This document shows, one piece after another, positions 42,597 to 51,170 of a DNA stretch of 64,000 nt (position 1 is its first letter; each line of letters opens with the position of its first letter). The stretch is from Dysosmobacter welbionis (GTDB lineage: Bacteria; Bacillota; Clostridia; Oscillospirales; Oscillospiraceae). The notes under the pieces are model-generated. The model had not been told where the DNA came from and did not search any database. It worked only from the letters and a program-made list of their open reading frames with translations. The translations under genes were made by a program, and so were the position numbers. Location of the stretch: contig NZ_CP034413.3 of NCBI RefSeq assembly GCF_005121165.3, positions 1 to 64,000 of the forward strand. The letters are read 5' to 3'.

Positions 42597-43604
42597 TCAC
42601 CGGGGCAGGAAGCCCACCTTTTTATAGACCTTGTTCAGGGTCCGGTTGGCTACATAGGCCGCCTTCTCCGCACCGGCGCGGTAGACGCTCTCCAGATAGC
42701 TCTTGTCCGCCAGCAGGCGCTCCGTCTCCTCCCGGATGGGCCGCAGCAGCTCCACCACGGACTCACCCACCGCCTGCTTGAAGTCGCCGTAGCCATGGCC
42801 GGCGAACTCCTGCTCGATGGTCTCAAAGCTCTTGCCGGTGGCCACGGCGTAGATCTGCATCAGGTTGGACACACCGGGCTTGTCGGCCGGGTCAAAGCGG
42901 ACGCAGGCCTCGGAGTCCGTCACGGCCTTCTTGAACTTGCGCAGGATGTCCTCCGGCTTTTCCAGCATGTAGACGCAGCCGTTGGGGTCCTTGTCGGATT
43001 TGCTCATCTTCTTTTCCGGGCTGGTGAGGCTCATGACCCTGGCGCCCACCTGTGGGATATAGGGATCCGGCAGCTTAAAGGTATCACCGTAGATCCCGTT
43101 GAACCGGGTGGCGATGTCCCGGCAGATCTCCACGTGCTGCTTCTGGTCGCCGCCCACCGGCACCAGGTCTGCCTGGTACAGCAGGATGTCGGCGGCCATC
43201 AGGGCCGGATAGGTGAAGAGGCCGGCGTTGATGTTGTCGGCGTTCTTGGCGGACTTGTCCTTGAACTGGGTCATGCGGCTGAGCTCGCCGAACATGGTGT
43301 AGCAGTCCAGTACCCAGCCCAGCTGGGCGTGGGCAGGCACGTGGGACTGGACGAACAGCACGTTTTTCTCCGGGTCCAGGCCGCTGGCAATGTAGGCCGC
43401 CACCTGGGTCAGGGTATGCCGCCGCAGCTCAGCGGGCACCTGCCGCACTGTGATGGTGTGCATGTCTGCCAGCATGTAGTAGCAGTCATATTCGTCAGCC
43501 AGAGCCGCCCAGTTCTTGATGGCCCCCAGATAGGAACCCAGGGTCAGGTCGCCGGAGGGCTGGATGCCGCTCAGGATTCGTTTTTTCTGTACTTCGTTTT
43601 CCAT
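42597..43604 (-). CDS. trpS: Tryptophanyl-tRNA synthetase
   Basis: 335 aa class I synthetase. HIGH-type motif SGIQPSGDLTLGSYLGAI (about residue 12) and KMSKS motif EKKMSKSDKDPNG. Normal bacterial TrpS length. 13 nt upstream of the tagO start on the same strand; no T-box is seen in its ~80-nt leader. Confidence 0.97.
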   Translation of the reverse strand: MENEVQKKRILSGIQPSGDLTLGSYLGAIKNWAALADEYDCYYMLADMHTITVRQVPAELRRHTLTQVAAYIASGLDPEKNVLFVQSHVPAHAQLGWVLDCYTMFGELSRMTQFKDKSAKNADNINAGLFTYPALMAADILLYQADLVPVGGDQKQHVEICRDIATRFNGIYGDTFKLPDPYIPQVGARVMSLTSPEKKMSKSDKDPNGCVYMLEKPEDILRKFKKAVTDSEACVRFDPADKPGVSNLMQIYAVATGKSFETIEQEFAGHGYGDFKQAVGESVVELLRPIREETERLLADKSYLESVYRAGAEKAAYVANRTLNKVYKKVGFLPR

Positions 43605-43687
43605 TTTGTATCCACCTCAAATACTCAAGCTGCCAGGCATCTCTGCCGGATGGCGGCCGGTTTTCCTTATATCGAGATAACTATTAT

Positions 43688-43716
43688 ATTATACCATACA
43701 ACATTATTCTGTGCAA
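43688..43716 (-). promoter_or_regulatory. Promoter of trpS
   Basis: TTGCAC, 17 nt, TATAAT on the minus strand. Confidence 0.75.
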
Positions 43717-43795
43717 TCTTTGATTGCGCTCCCAGACGTTGCGTGTTACAATACCCCCATAACCGCAGCTGCTCTGCAAAGAGGAGGGATGGGAC

Positions 43796-44520
43796 GTGCT
43801 CCCCAAAATCGGAATCCTGTGCGCCGGAGATGACGAGCTCGCGCCGTTCCTGCCTCTTCTGGACAGGCGCTCCGTCCGCCGGCAGGCCATGCTCACGATC
43901 CACGAGGGATGGATCTCCAGCGTTCCTGCCGCCGCTCTGTACAGTGGTGTCTGCAAGGTCAATGCGGCCATCGCTGCCCAGGTCCTCATTGACAGCTGCC
44001 GGGTGGAAGCCATCATCAATGCGGGCACAGCAGGAGGCATCGACCCATCCATCTCCATCTTTGATACCGTCATCAGCACAGAGACCGCCTATCACGATGT
44101 AGCTGAGGATATTCTCACGGAGTTCCATCCCTGGATGGACTCCATCTGGTTCCCGGGGACCCCTTCCTGCTCTCCTTGGCCACCCAGGCGGCCCAGGACT
44201 CCGGCCGCCCCGTCCGCTTCGGGCGGATGGTGACCGGAGAAGCCTTTCTCTCTGGCCCTGGGACAGAGGCCGTGCGGTCCGCATTTCACCCCCTTTGCGC
44301 GGATATGGAATCCGCGGCCGTTGCCCATGTCTGCCATGCAAACGGCATCCCATTCCTCTCCATTCGCACCATCACCGATTCGGCCGACCGATCCGCCGCC
44401 GCCTGCTTTGAGGAAAACTGCCGCCGGGCTTCTGAAATCGCAGCCCAGGTGACCCACGCCCTGTTGAAACGCCTGGCCGTCAGCGAGTCCTACCCGATTG
44501 AAAAAGGAGAACTGCCATGA
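43796..44520 (+). CDS. mtnN: 5'-methylthioadenosine/S-adenosylhomocysteine nucleosidase (frameshifted)
   Basis: GTG start behind GAGGAGGG. Typical IGILCAGDDELAPFL start, VEAIINAGTAGGID, then after the break the catalytic region DMESAAVAHVCHANGIPFLSIRTITDSAD. The enzyme cleaves adenine from MTA/SAH in the methyl cycle. The frame is lost at G4 44155-44158; one more G joins FPGDPFLLSLATQAAQ and gives 241 aa, the normal size. The two pieces otherwise read 43796-44233 and 44176-44520. Confidence 0.88.
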
Positions 44521-44747
44521 CGCATTTCTGTACCTGCCAAAACACCGCCTGCCGCTGCCATCCCTCCAACCATAGCCAGGGGTGCGATCTGTGCATTCAG
44601 AAAGAGCTGCGCAAAGGCGAGATCCCCAGCTGCTTTTTCAATCTGGTGATCCGACCCGGGGAGACAGTGGAGGATTGTACCATGGCGGCCTTCGCCCGAC
44701 GGGTGCTGGAGCGGGAGGCGGAGATGGCCGCCTCTGATAAACAGTAG
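44517..44747 (+). CDS. DUF6485 family protein
   Basis: 76 aa, overlapping the nucleosidase stop as ATGA. Cysteine-rich N-terminus CTCQNTACRCHPSNHSQGC and CIQKELRKGEIPSCFFN, the DUF6485 pattern, probably metal-binding. Co-translation with mtnN suggests a tie to methyl-cycle or sulfur metabolism, but no function is known. Confidence 0.85.
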   Translation: MTHFCTCQNTACRCHPSNHSQGCDLCIQKELRKGEIPSCFFNLVIRPGETVEDCTMAAFARRVLEREAEMAASDKQ

Positions 44748-44766
44748 CTGACCCCGGACAGAAAAA

Positions 44767-44802
44767 CGGAGGGAGCGCATCGCGCTCCCTCCGCCTTCTT
44801 TT
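44767..44802 (+). terminator. Terminator after DUF6485 gene
   Basis: 11-bp stem CGGAGGGAGCG/CGCTCCCTCCG, 5-nt loop, then CCTTCTTTT. Confidence 0.7.
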
Positions 44803-44825
44803 CAAAAACAGGGTCCGGGGCAGGC

Positions 44826-45794
44826 TCAGGCCTTGTGGTCGCAGCCCAGCACGTCCACGATCTTGTGGGACACCAGCTCCTTGATGGCGGCGCGGGCGGG
44901 CTTCAGGTACTCGCGGGGATCGAACTTGTCGGGGTGCTCCGCCATGAACTTGCGGATGGTGCCGGTCATGGCCAGACGCAGGTCGGAGTCAATGTTGATC
45001 TTGCACACGGCGCTACGGGCAGCCTTGCGCAGCTGTTCCTCGGGAATGCCCACGGCATCAGGCATCTTACCGCCGAATTCGTTGACCATACGGACGAACT
45101 CCTGGGGCACGGAAGAGGAGCCATGAAGCACAATGGGGAATCCGGGCAGGCGCTTCACGACCTCGTCCAGGATATCAAAGCGCAGGGGAGGCGGAACCAG
45201 CTCGCCCTTCTCGTTGCGGGTGCACTGGGCGGCAGTGAACTTGTAAGCGCCGTGGCTGGTGCCGATGGCGATAGCCAGGGAGTCGCAGCCGGTCTTCTCC
45301 ACGAACTCCTGGACCTCCTCGGGATGAGTGTAGTGGGACTCCTCGGCAGAGACCTTCACGTCATCCTCGATGCCGGCCAGAGCGCCCAGCTCGGCCTCCA
45401 CAACCACGCCGTGGTCGTGGGCGTACTCAACCACCTTCTTGGTGATTTCAATGTTCTCAGCAAAGGGCTTGCTGGAGGCGTCGATCATGACGGAGGTAAA
45501 GCCGCCGTCGATGCAGCTCTTGCAGGTCTCAAAGTCAGGGCCGTGGTCCAGATGCAGGGCGATGGGGATGTTGGGGCACTCGATGACGGCCGCCTCCACC
45601 AGCTTCACCAGATAGGTGTGGTTGGCGTAGGCCCGGGCGCCCTTGGACACCTGGAGAATCAGGGGAGCCTCCAGATCCCGGGCGGCCTCGGTGATGCCCT
45701 GGACGATCTCCATATTGTTGACGTTGAACGCGCCGATGGCATAGCCGCCGTCGTAGGCTTTTTTGAACATTTCGGTCGTGGTAACCAGTGCCAT
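44826..45794 (-). CDS. fba: Fructose-bisphosphate aldolase, class II
   Basis: 322 aa zinc aldolase. AFNVNNMEIVQGI near the start, HLDHGPDFETCKSCIDGGFTSVMIDAS with metal-site His/Asp, and SLAIAIGTSHGAYKF with another zinc His. Cleaves FBP in glycolysis. Divergent from the PPi-phosphofructokinase gene. Confidence 0.95.
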   Translation of the reverse strand: MALVTTTEMFKKAYDGGYAIGAFNVNNMEIVQGITEAARDLEAPLILQVSKGARAYANHTYLVKLVEAAVIECPNIPIALHLDHGPDFETCKSCIDGGFTSVMIDASSKPFAENIEITKKVVEYAHDHGVVVEAELGALAGIEDDVKVSAEESHYTHPEEVQEFVEKTGCDSLAIAIGTSHGAYKFTAAQCTRNEKGELVPPPLRFDILDEVVKRLPGFPIVLHGSSSVPQEFVRMVNEFGGKMPDAVGIPEEQLRKAARSAVCKINIDSDLRLAMTGTIRKFMAEHPDKFDPREYLKPARAAIKELVSHKIVDVLGCDHKA

Positions 45795-45906
45795 AAGATC
45801 AACTCCTGTTCATTTATTTGTCCCGCTCTCCCACATCGGCCGACAGGTCCGATCCCGGTTGTCAAAAAACGCCGATTCAAAAGAACGAAAACGATTTTCC
45901 CTTATG

Positions 45907-45934
45907 ATAATATCACAAGATTTTTAAAATGCAA
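45907..45934 (-). promoter_or_regulatory. Promoter of fba
   Basis: TTGCAT, 16 nt, TATTAT on the minus strand. The fba and pfk promoters sit back to back in an AT-rich 214-bp gap. Confidence 0.6.
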
Positions 45935-45937
45935 GTA

Positions 45938-45966
45938 TTTACAATTCTTTTTTTGAATGATATGAT
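45938..45966 (+). promoter_or_regulatory. Promoter of pfk
   Basis: TTTACA, 17 nt, TATGAT, 42 bp before the ATG. Confidence 0.7.
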
Positions 45967-46008
45967 GAAAGAAAGCATCCCGAAACCAAATCTGAGGAGG
46001 ATTTTTCC

Positions 46009-47247
46009 ATGAGTGAACTGAAAGGCGCCTGCATTTTCGGCCAGTCCGGCGGCCCTACTTCCGTCATCAACGCTAGTGCCTACGGCGTCATCGCCACGGC
46101 ATTGAAGAACCCCAGCATCACCCGCGTCCTGGGCGCGGAGCACGGCATCAAGGGCGTTTTGAACGACCGGCTGTTTGATATGGGCCAGGAGGACCCGGCA
46201 GAGCTGGAGCTGCTGAAATACACCCCCTCCTCTGCCCTGGGCTCCTGCCGGTACAAGATGGCGGACCCGGATGTGGATGACACCGACTACAAGCGGATTC
46301 TGGAGATCTTCAAGAAGTATGACGTCCGCTACTTCTTCTACAACGGCGGCAACGACTCTATGGACACCTGCAACAAGATCAGCAAGTACATGCAGAAGGT
46401 CGGCTATGAGTGCCGCGTGATGGGCGTGCCCAAGACCATCGACAACGACCTGTTTGGAACCGACCACTGCCCCGGCTTCGCCTCCGCCGCCAAGTATATT
46501 GCCACCAGCTGCATGGAGGTCTATCAGGATGCCCGAGTGTATGACACCGGCATGGTCTGCATCATCGAGATCATGGGCCGCCACGCCGGCTGGCTGGCTG
46601 GCGCCGCCGCCCTGGCCACCGCCTACGGCGCCGGCCCCGATCTGGTGTACCTGCCCGAGGTGGACTTCGACATGGATCAGTTCCTGGCCGACGTGGAGCG
46701 CATCTACAAGGAGAAGGGCAACTGCATGGTGGCCGTCTCCGAGGGCATCCACTACGCCGACGGCTCCTTCGTCTCCGAGGCCAAGACCTCTGCCACCGAC
46801 GGCTTCGGCCACGCCCAGCTGGGCGGCCTGGCCTCCCTGCTGGCCCAGGTAGTCAAGGAGAAGACCGGCGCCAAGGTCCGGGGCATCGAGCTCTCCCTCC
46901 TCCAGCGGTGCGGTGCCCACCTGGCGTCCGAGACCGATATCGAGGAGGCCGTCATGAGCGGCATGGCCGCTGTGGAGAACGCCGTCAATGGTATCACCGA
47001 CAAGATGGTGGGCTTCGAGCGCAGCTATGAGGACGGCCAGTACGTCTGCAAGACCAAGCTGCTGCCCCTGACCGATGTGGCCAACACCGAGAAGAAGGTG
47101 CCCATCGAGTGGATCAACGCTGCCCACAACGGCGTGGAGAAGCCCTTCATCGACTATGTGCTGCCCCTGATCCAGGGCGAGCCCAAGCTGCCCAAGGAGG
47201 ACTCCCTGCCCCGCTTCGCCAAGCTGAAAAAGGTGCTGGTGAAGTAA
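46009..47247 (+). CDS. 6-phosphofructokinase, probably PPi-dependent
   Basis: 412 aa, longer than ATP-PfkA (about 320). GGPTSVINAS, then NGGNDSMDT in place of the ATP-type GGDGS, and VPKTIDNDL with Lys where ATP enzymes have Gly. These two changes mark the pyrophosphate-using clade common in anaerobic Clostridia. Also HAGWLAGAAAL and LSLLQRCGAH. Phosphoryl-donor choice is inferred from these residues. Confidence 0.9.
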   Translation: MSELKGACIFGQSGGPTSVINASAYGVIATALKNPSITRVLGAEHGIKGVLNDRLFDMGQEDPAELELLKYTPSSALGSCRYKMADPDVDDTDYKRILEIFKKYDVRYFFYNGGNDSMDTCNKISKYMQKVGYECRVMGVPKTIDNDLFGTDHCPGFASAAKYIATSCMEVYQDARVYDTGMVCIIEIMGRHAGWLAGAAALATAYGAGPDLVYLPEVDFDMDQFLADVERIYKEKGNCMVAVSEGIHYADGSFVSEAKTSATDGFGHAQLGGLASLLAQVVKEKTGAKVRGIELSLLQRCGAHLASETDIEEAVMSGMAAVENAVNGITDKMVGFERSYEDGQYVCKTKLLPLTDVANTEKKVPIEWINAAHNGVEKPFIDYVLPLIQGEPKLPKEDSLPRFAKLKKVLVK

Positions 47248-47271
47248 GCGGCAGCGAAACCCCAGAACAGG

Positions 47272-47304
47272 AAAGAGATCACCCGCTTTGGGTGATCTCT
47301 TTTT
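47272..47304 (+). terminator. Terminator after pfk
   Basis: 13-bp stem AAAGAGATCACCC/GGGTGATCTCTTT followed by TTC. Confidence 0.85.
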
Positions 47305-47306
47305 CT

Positions 47307-47852
47307 TCAGCACCGTGTCTCTCGGTAGACAGAGTACAAGAAATGAAGCATTTCTCCGCTGTAATATCGGGTGAGAAACGTATCTTCCTTGCGCATGCCG
47401 ATGCTCTCCGCCACCCTGATTGACGCAAGGTTATCCGATTTGATGATGGACGATACCCGGTCCCGCTTCAGTTGTTCAAACGCATATCGTTTACAGCCTT
47501 CAGCTGCCTCTCTTGCATACCCGCAGTGCCAGAACTCCTTCTTGAGCAGATATCCGATTTCAAGCACGTCTTTATTTCGATATGGCTGCATAGTAAGGCC
47601 TGCCTGCCCAACCATGACACCACTGGTTTTCGATATGACCGCCCACAGGCCAAATCCATAGTCCCGATATCGTCCGATCTGCCGGTCAAGCCATTGTTGG
47701 ACATCCGAGTTGGAAAAATCATGTTCATAGGCATACATCACCTTCGGATTTTGCAGCATCTCCGCCAAATCAAGAAAATCATCCTGATTCATTTCTCTGA
47801 AAGCCAGACGTTCTGTCTCGAAAACCACAGGACTGCTTGCCCCCAATGTCAT
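47307..47852 (-). CDS. GNAT family N-acetyltransferase, AT-richer than its neighbours
   Basis: 181 aa RimJ/RimL-type acetyltransferase: FETERLAFREMNQDDF start, KKEFWHCGYAREAAEGCKRYAF acetyl-CoA site, SDNLASIRVAESIGM. ATG 47852 starts 5 bp after the coaX stop. Base composition is visibly richer in A+T than the flanking genes, which suggests later acquisition. Its target (ribosomal protein, drug or small molecule) is unknown. Confidence 0.85.
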   Translation of the reverse strand: MTLGASSPVVFETERLAFREMNQDDFLDLAEMLQNPKVMYAYEHDFSNSDVQQWLDRQIGRYRDYGFGLWAVISKTSGVMVGQAGLTMQPYRNKDVLEIGYLLKKEFWHCGYAREAAEGCKRYAFEQLKRDRVSSIIKSDNLASIRVAESIGMRKEDTFLTRYYSGEMLHFLYSVYRETRC

Positions 47853-47857
47853 TGTTC

Positions 47858-48627
47858 TCACTTGTTCTTCTGATAGATCGCCCACAGCCCGTCCATCAGC
47901 AGGTACTTGTCGTAGACGATCTTGTTCCGGCAGTATTTCACGATCACCGGGGCATTGCCGCCGGTGGCCACCACGCTGAGTGTCCGTCCTGAGAACTGCT
48001 CCCGGATGCGGTCGATGACGCCGTCCAGCATCCCGGCGGTGCCGTAGACGATGCCGGAGCGCATACAGTCCTCCGTCGTCTTGCCAATCAACACCTTGGG
48101 GTGCTGGAGGGAGATGGCGGGCAGCTGGGCCGCCCGGCGGCTCAGGGCCTCCAGGGACACGTTGACCCCCGGCAGCAGCATCCCGCCCTCGTAATTCCGG
48201 CCCTCGGAGATGACGCCGATGGTGGTGGCGGTGCCCATGTCGATGGTGACGATAGGAGGCTCGAATTTCTCCAGCGCCGCCACCGCGTCGGCCACGATGT
48301 CCGCCCCTACCTGGGACTGGACCGCCAGCCGGATGTTCAGCCCCGTCCGCACACCGGGCCCCACCACCATGGGCGGCTTGCCCAGCAGCCGGGCCAGAGC
48401 CTTCTCCATCATGAAGTTCAGGGGGGGACCACGCTGCACAGGATCGCCCCCGTCACATCCTCAAACCGGAAGTGATACAGGGCGAACAGGTTCATCAGGT
48501 CGATGCTGATCTGGTCTGCGGTCTTGCGGCTGTCCGTGTCCAGGGATGCCAGAAACCGCAGCTGCTTGTCCCTGTCAAACAGCCCCACAGAGGTGTTGGA
48601 GTTTCCTACATCAATGGCCAGCAGCAT
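47858..48627 (-). CDS. coaX: Type III pantothenate kinase (frameshifted)
   Basis: First step of CoA synthesis. ASKHA fold: LLAIDVGNSNTSVGLFD phosphate-1 motif, PGVRTGLNI, TIDMGTATTIGV, and VVATGGNAPVIVKYC. The frame breaks in a run of seven G (+ strand 48421-48427); eight would give CSVVPPLNFMMEKAL and a 256-aa protein, the usual size. Since CoA is essential and no other pantothenate kinase is visible here, a sequencing error is likelier than a dead gene. Confidence 0.9.
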
Positions 48628-48803
48628 AAGCCTCTCTCCTTTTTTCTTCTGATCTTGATCGTGTTCTATGGTATCACGCCTTGCCGCCGGATGCAAGGCC
48701 GGGACAGAGGGAAAATTTTTCGATGAAACGTCCGAAAACGGGAAGAAATCTGCCGCCGGATCTGCTATACTTTTGTTGAACACACGCGAAAGGAGGAGGC
48801 GCC

Positions 48804-49469
48804 ATGGATTTTCCCTATGGTGAAACGGAGATTGCCTATCTGCGTGCCAGAGACCTGAAACTGGGCGCGGCCATGGACCGGATCAGCCCCATCCATCGGG
48901 AGGTGGACCCGGACCTCTTCTCCTCCGTAATCCATCACATCATCGGCCAGCAGGTATCCATGGCTGCCCAGCGGACAGTGTGGCAGCGGCTCCAGGCAGC
49001 GGCCGGGACGCTTGTGCCGGAGACGGTCGCGGCCATGCCGGCCGAGGCGCTCCAGGCCCTGGGCATGACCCGCCGCCGGGCGCTGTACATCCTGGAATTT
49101 GCCCGGAAAGCGGCCTCCGGGGATTTTGATCTAGACGCCCTGGCGGAAATGGAGGACCGTGAGGTGCTGGCCCGCCTCACCTCCCTGCGGGGTGTGGGGC
49201 CTTGGACAGCGGAGATGCTGCTGATCTTCGGCCTCCGGCGGCCGGATGTGGTCAGCTGGGGCGACTTGGCCATCCTCCGGGGGATGCGGATGCTGTACCG
49301 AAAGCGGTCCATCGACCAGAGGACCTTCCAGCGCCTGCAGAAGCGGTACAGCCCCTACGGCACCACTGCCAGCCTGTACCTCTGGGCCATCGCCTGCGGC
49401 GCCCTGCCGGAGCTGACGGACCCTGGCGCCGGACGGAAACCGGACAAAAAACGGGGGCGGCACACATGA
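48804..49469 (+). CDS. alkA: DNA-3-methyladenine glycosylase (AlkA-like HhH-GPD)
   Basis: 221 aa. HIIGQQVSMAAQRTVW, helix-hairpin-helix LTSLRGVGPWTAEMLLIFGL, and catalytic Asp in SWGDLAILRG. Excises alkylated purines. AGGAGG precedes ATG. First gene of a tight alkA-adaA-ogt set. Confidence 0.92.
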   Translation: MDFPYGETEIAYLRARDLKLGAAMDRISPIHREVDPDLFSSVIHHIIGQQVSMAAQRTVWQRLQAAAGTLVPETVAAMPAEALQALGMTRRRALYILEFARKAASGDFDLDALAEMEDREVLARLTSLRGVGPWTAEMLLIFGLRRPDVVSWGDLAILRGMRMLYRKRSIDQRTFQRLQKRYSPYGTTASLYLWAIACGALPELTDPGAGRKPDKKRGRHT

Positions 49470-50041
49470 CAGACCGGCAGCGCTGGCAGGCGGTCCTGGA
49501 CAACGACCGCCGGTATGATGGCACATTTTTCTACGGCGTAGCCTCCACAGGCATCTTCTGCCGTCCCTCCTGCCCCTCCCGACCGCCGCGGCGGGACCGG
49601 GTGCGGTTCTTCCCCACGGCGGACGCTGCACTGGCGGCGGGGTTCCGCCCCTGCAAGCGCTGCCGCCCGGACCTGACCGATTTTTCCCCGGGCCAAGACG
49701 TTGCTGCGGAGGCCATGGCGCTGCTGCATCGCCACTTCCGGGATCAGGCGGACTTGTCAGCCGCGCTGAACGGCCTGGGACTCTCCCGCCGGAGGTTGGC
49801 CGATCTGTTCCATGCAGCCTACGGCACCACCCTCCACGGCTGCCTGGGAACGCTTCGGGTAACCGAAGCCTGCCGCCTGCTGCGGGAGACGGACCAGCCC
49901 GTTGCCCAAATAGCCGGGGAGGCCGGATTTGACAGTCTCTCCGCCTTTTACCGGGCCTTCCGGTCCGGCACAGGACAGTCCCCGCTGGCGTACCGCCGGA
50001 GCGCCCATTCCGCGCCGGACAAATCAAGCGGTCCCTGTTGA
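49466..50041 (+). CDS. adaA: AdaA-like methylphosphotriester-DNA methyltransferase/AraC activator
   Basis: 191 aa. N-terminal Ada zinc domain with GVASTGIFCRPSCPS (first Cys the methyl acceptor) and PCKRCRPD, then an AraC-type double HTH (…VAQIAGEAGFDSLSAFYRAFRSGTGQSP). Methylation of the Cys turns Ada proteins into activators of alkylation-repair genes. ATG 49466 overlaps the alkA stop (ATGA). Confidence 0.93.
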   Translation: MTDRQRWQAVLDNDRRYDGTFFYGVASTGIFCRPSCPSRPPRRDRVRFFPTADAALAAGFRPCKRCRPDLTDFSPGQDVAAEAMALLHRHFRDQADLSAALNGLGLSRRRLADLFHAAYGTTLHGCLGTLRVTEACRLLRETDQPVAQIAGEAGFDSLSAFYRAFRSGTGQSPLAYRRSAHSAPDKSSGPC

Positions 50042-50101
50042 ACGACTTACATTCGTTTGCAATCGCTCCATCACTCTGATCCTGATTTGAGGTGTAATTG
50101 T

Positions 50102-50629
50102 ATGTGGATGATCTTTCATAAGCCCTCCCCGGTGGGAATGCTGACCCTCTCCTCGGACGGCACAGCCCTCACAGGGCTGTGGCTGGATGGGCAGAAATAC
50201 TTTGGTGCTGGACTCCCAAATGCTGTAAAGGAAAATGACCTGCCGGTATTTGAGCAGGTCTCCGCCTGGCTGGACGCCTATTTTGCCAAGGCTCCCCTTC
50301 CGGCTCTGCCGCCTCTGGCCCCCCAGGGCAGCCCCTTCCGCCAGGCGGTGTGGCGCCTGCTGCTGGAGATCCCCTACGGCACGGTCACCACATACGGCGC
50401 CCTGGCCCGGACGCTCCGGGGCCAGGGGATTTCTGCCGCGGCCCAGGCAGTGGGCGGCGCCGTGGGCCACAACCCCATCTCCATTCTGATCCCCTGTCAC
50501 CGGGTTGTGGGCAGCGACGGAAGTCTGACAGGCTACGCCGGAGGCGTGGCCAACAAGCAGTTCTTGCTGGAGCTGGAGGGCGTGGACATGACCGGGCTGT
50601 ATGTCCCCACTCGTGGCACGGCGCTGTGA
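50102..50629 (+). CDS. ogt: Methylated-DNA--[protein]-cysteine S-methyltransferase
   Basis: 175 aa. N-terminal RNase H-like domain and C-terminal active site with ILIPCHRVVGSDGSLTGYAGG; the Cys in PCHRV accepts the O6-alkyl group. IPYGTVTTYGALA is the HTH arginine-finger region. GAGGTG precedes ATG 50102. Third gene of the adaptive-response operon, 60 nt after adaA. Confidence 0.94.
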   Translation: MWMIFHKPSPVGMLTLSSDGTALTGLWLDGQKYFGAGLPNAVKENDLPVFEQVSAWLDAYFAKAPLPALPPLAPQGSPFRQAVWRLLLEIPYGTVTTYGALARTLRGQGISAAAQAVGGAVGHNPISILIPCHRVVGSDGSLTGYAGGVANKQFLLELEGVDMTGLYVPTRGTAL

Positions 50630-50645
50630 GACGCAGGTGGTCTCC

Positions 50646-50954
50646 ATGGCGCACACACGAAAAAAGATGTTTTACGCGCCGAAGGCGTTCAACGGCTATG
50701 GGCCGCCGGAGCCTCCGATTCCGGCAGCTCAGGATCGGCCCGGGCGCTATCCCTGTCCCTGCTGTGGGCAGATCACCCTCCCGGTCCCGCCGGAGGAGGC
50801 GGTGGCTTACATCTGCCCGGTATGCTGGTGGGAGAACGACGTGTTCATTTCCTCCGACAACGAGCCCAGCGACGAAAATCATGGGCTGACCCTGTCCCAG
50901 GGGCGGGAAAATGTCCGGCGGTTCGGCACCTGCGATCCCCGGATGAAGCGGTGA
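50646..50954 (+). CDS. CPCC family cysteine-rich protein
   Basis: 102 aa. YPCPCCGQITL and YICPVCWWENDVF form two zinc-knuckle-like pairs, followed by EPSDENHGLTLSQGRENVRRFG, the CPCC family pattern. It lies 16 nt after ogt and is probably co-transcribed. Function unknown; in other genomes the family is scattered and sometimes next to toxin-immunity genes, which I do not see here. Confidence 0.85.
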   Translation: MAHTRKKMFYAPKAFNGYGPPEPPIPAAQDRPGRYPCPCCGQITLPVPPEEAVAYICPVCWWENDVFISSDNEPSDENHGLTLSQGRENVRRFGTCDPRMKR

Positions 50955-51124
50955 GGGCATCGGAGGAAATTTCTTCTTCAGGGATGCCTTTGGGACATCT
51001 GAACAGGAATCCCCCAATCCTTGCGCTGTTCGGCGTCTTTTGGTTCCCTTTGTGGTGGTCGGTCTCACGTATACCGGGCGAGTCGGCCTTTTCCCAGCTC
51101 CCTCCGGGACAGGCTGGAATAGTA

Positions 51125-51158
51125 AGAAAGGGCGCCGGATTCCTCCGGCGCCCTTTCT
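51125..51158. terminator. Bidirectional terminator
   Basis: 15-bp perfect stem AGAAAGGGCGCCGGA/TCCGGCGCCCTTTCT with a 4-nt loop, between the repair operon (+) and spoIVA (-). 50955-51124 has no other recognisable element. Confidence 0.82.
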
Positions 51159-51170
51159 ATGATGTCTGCG

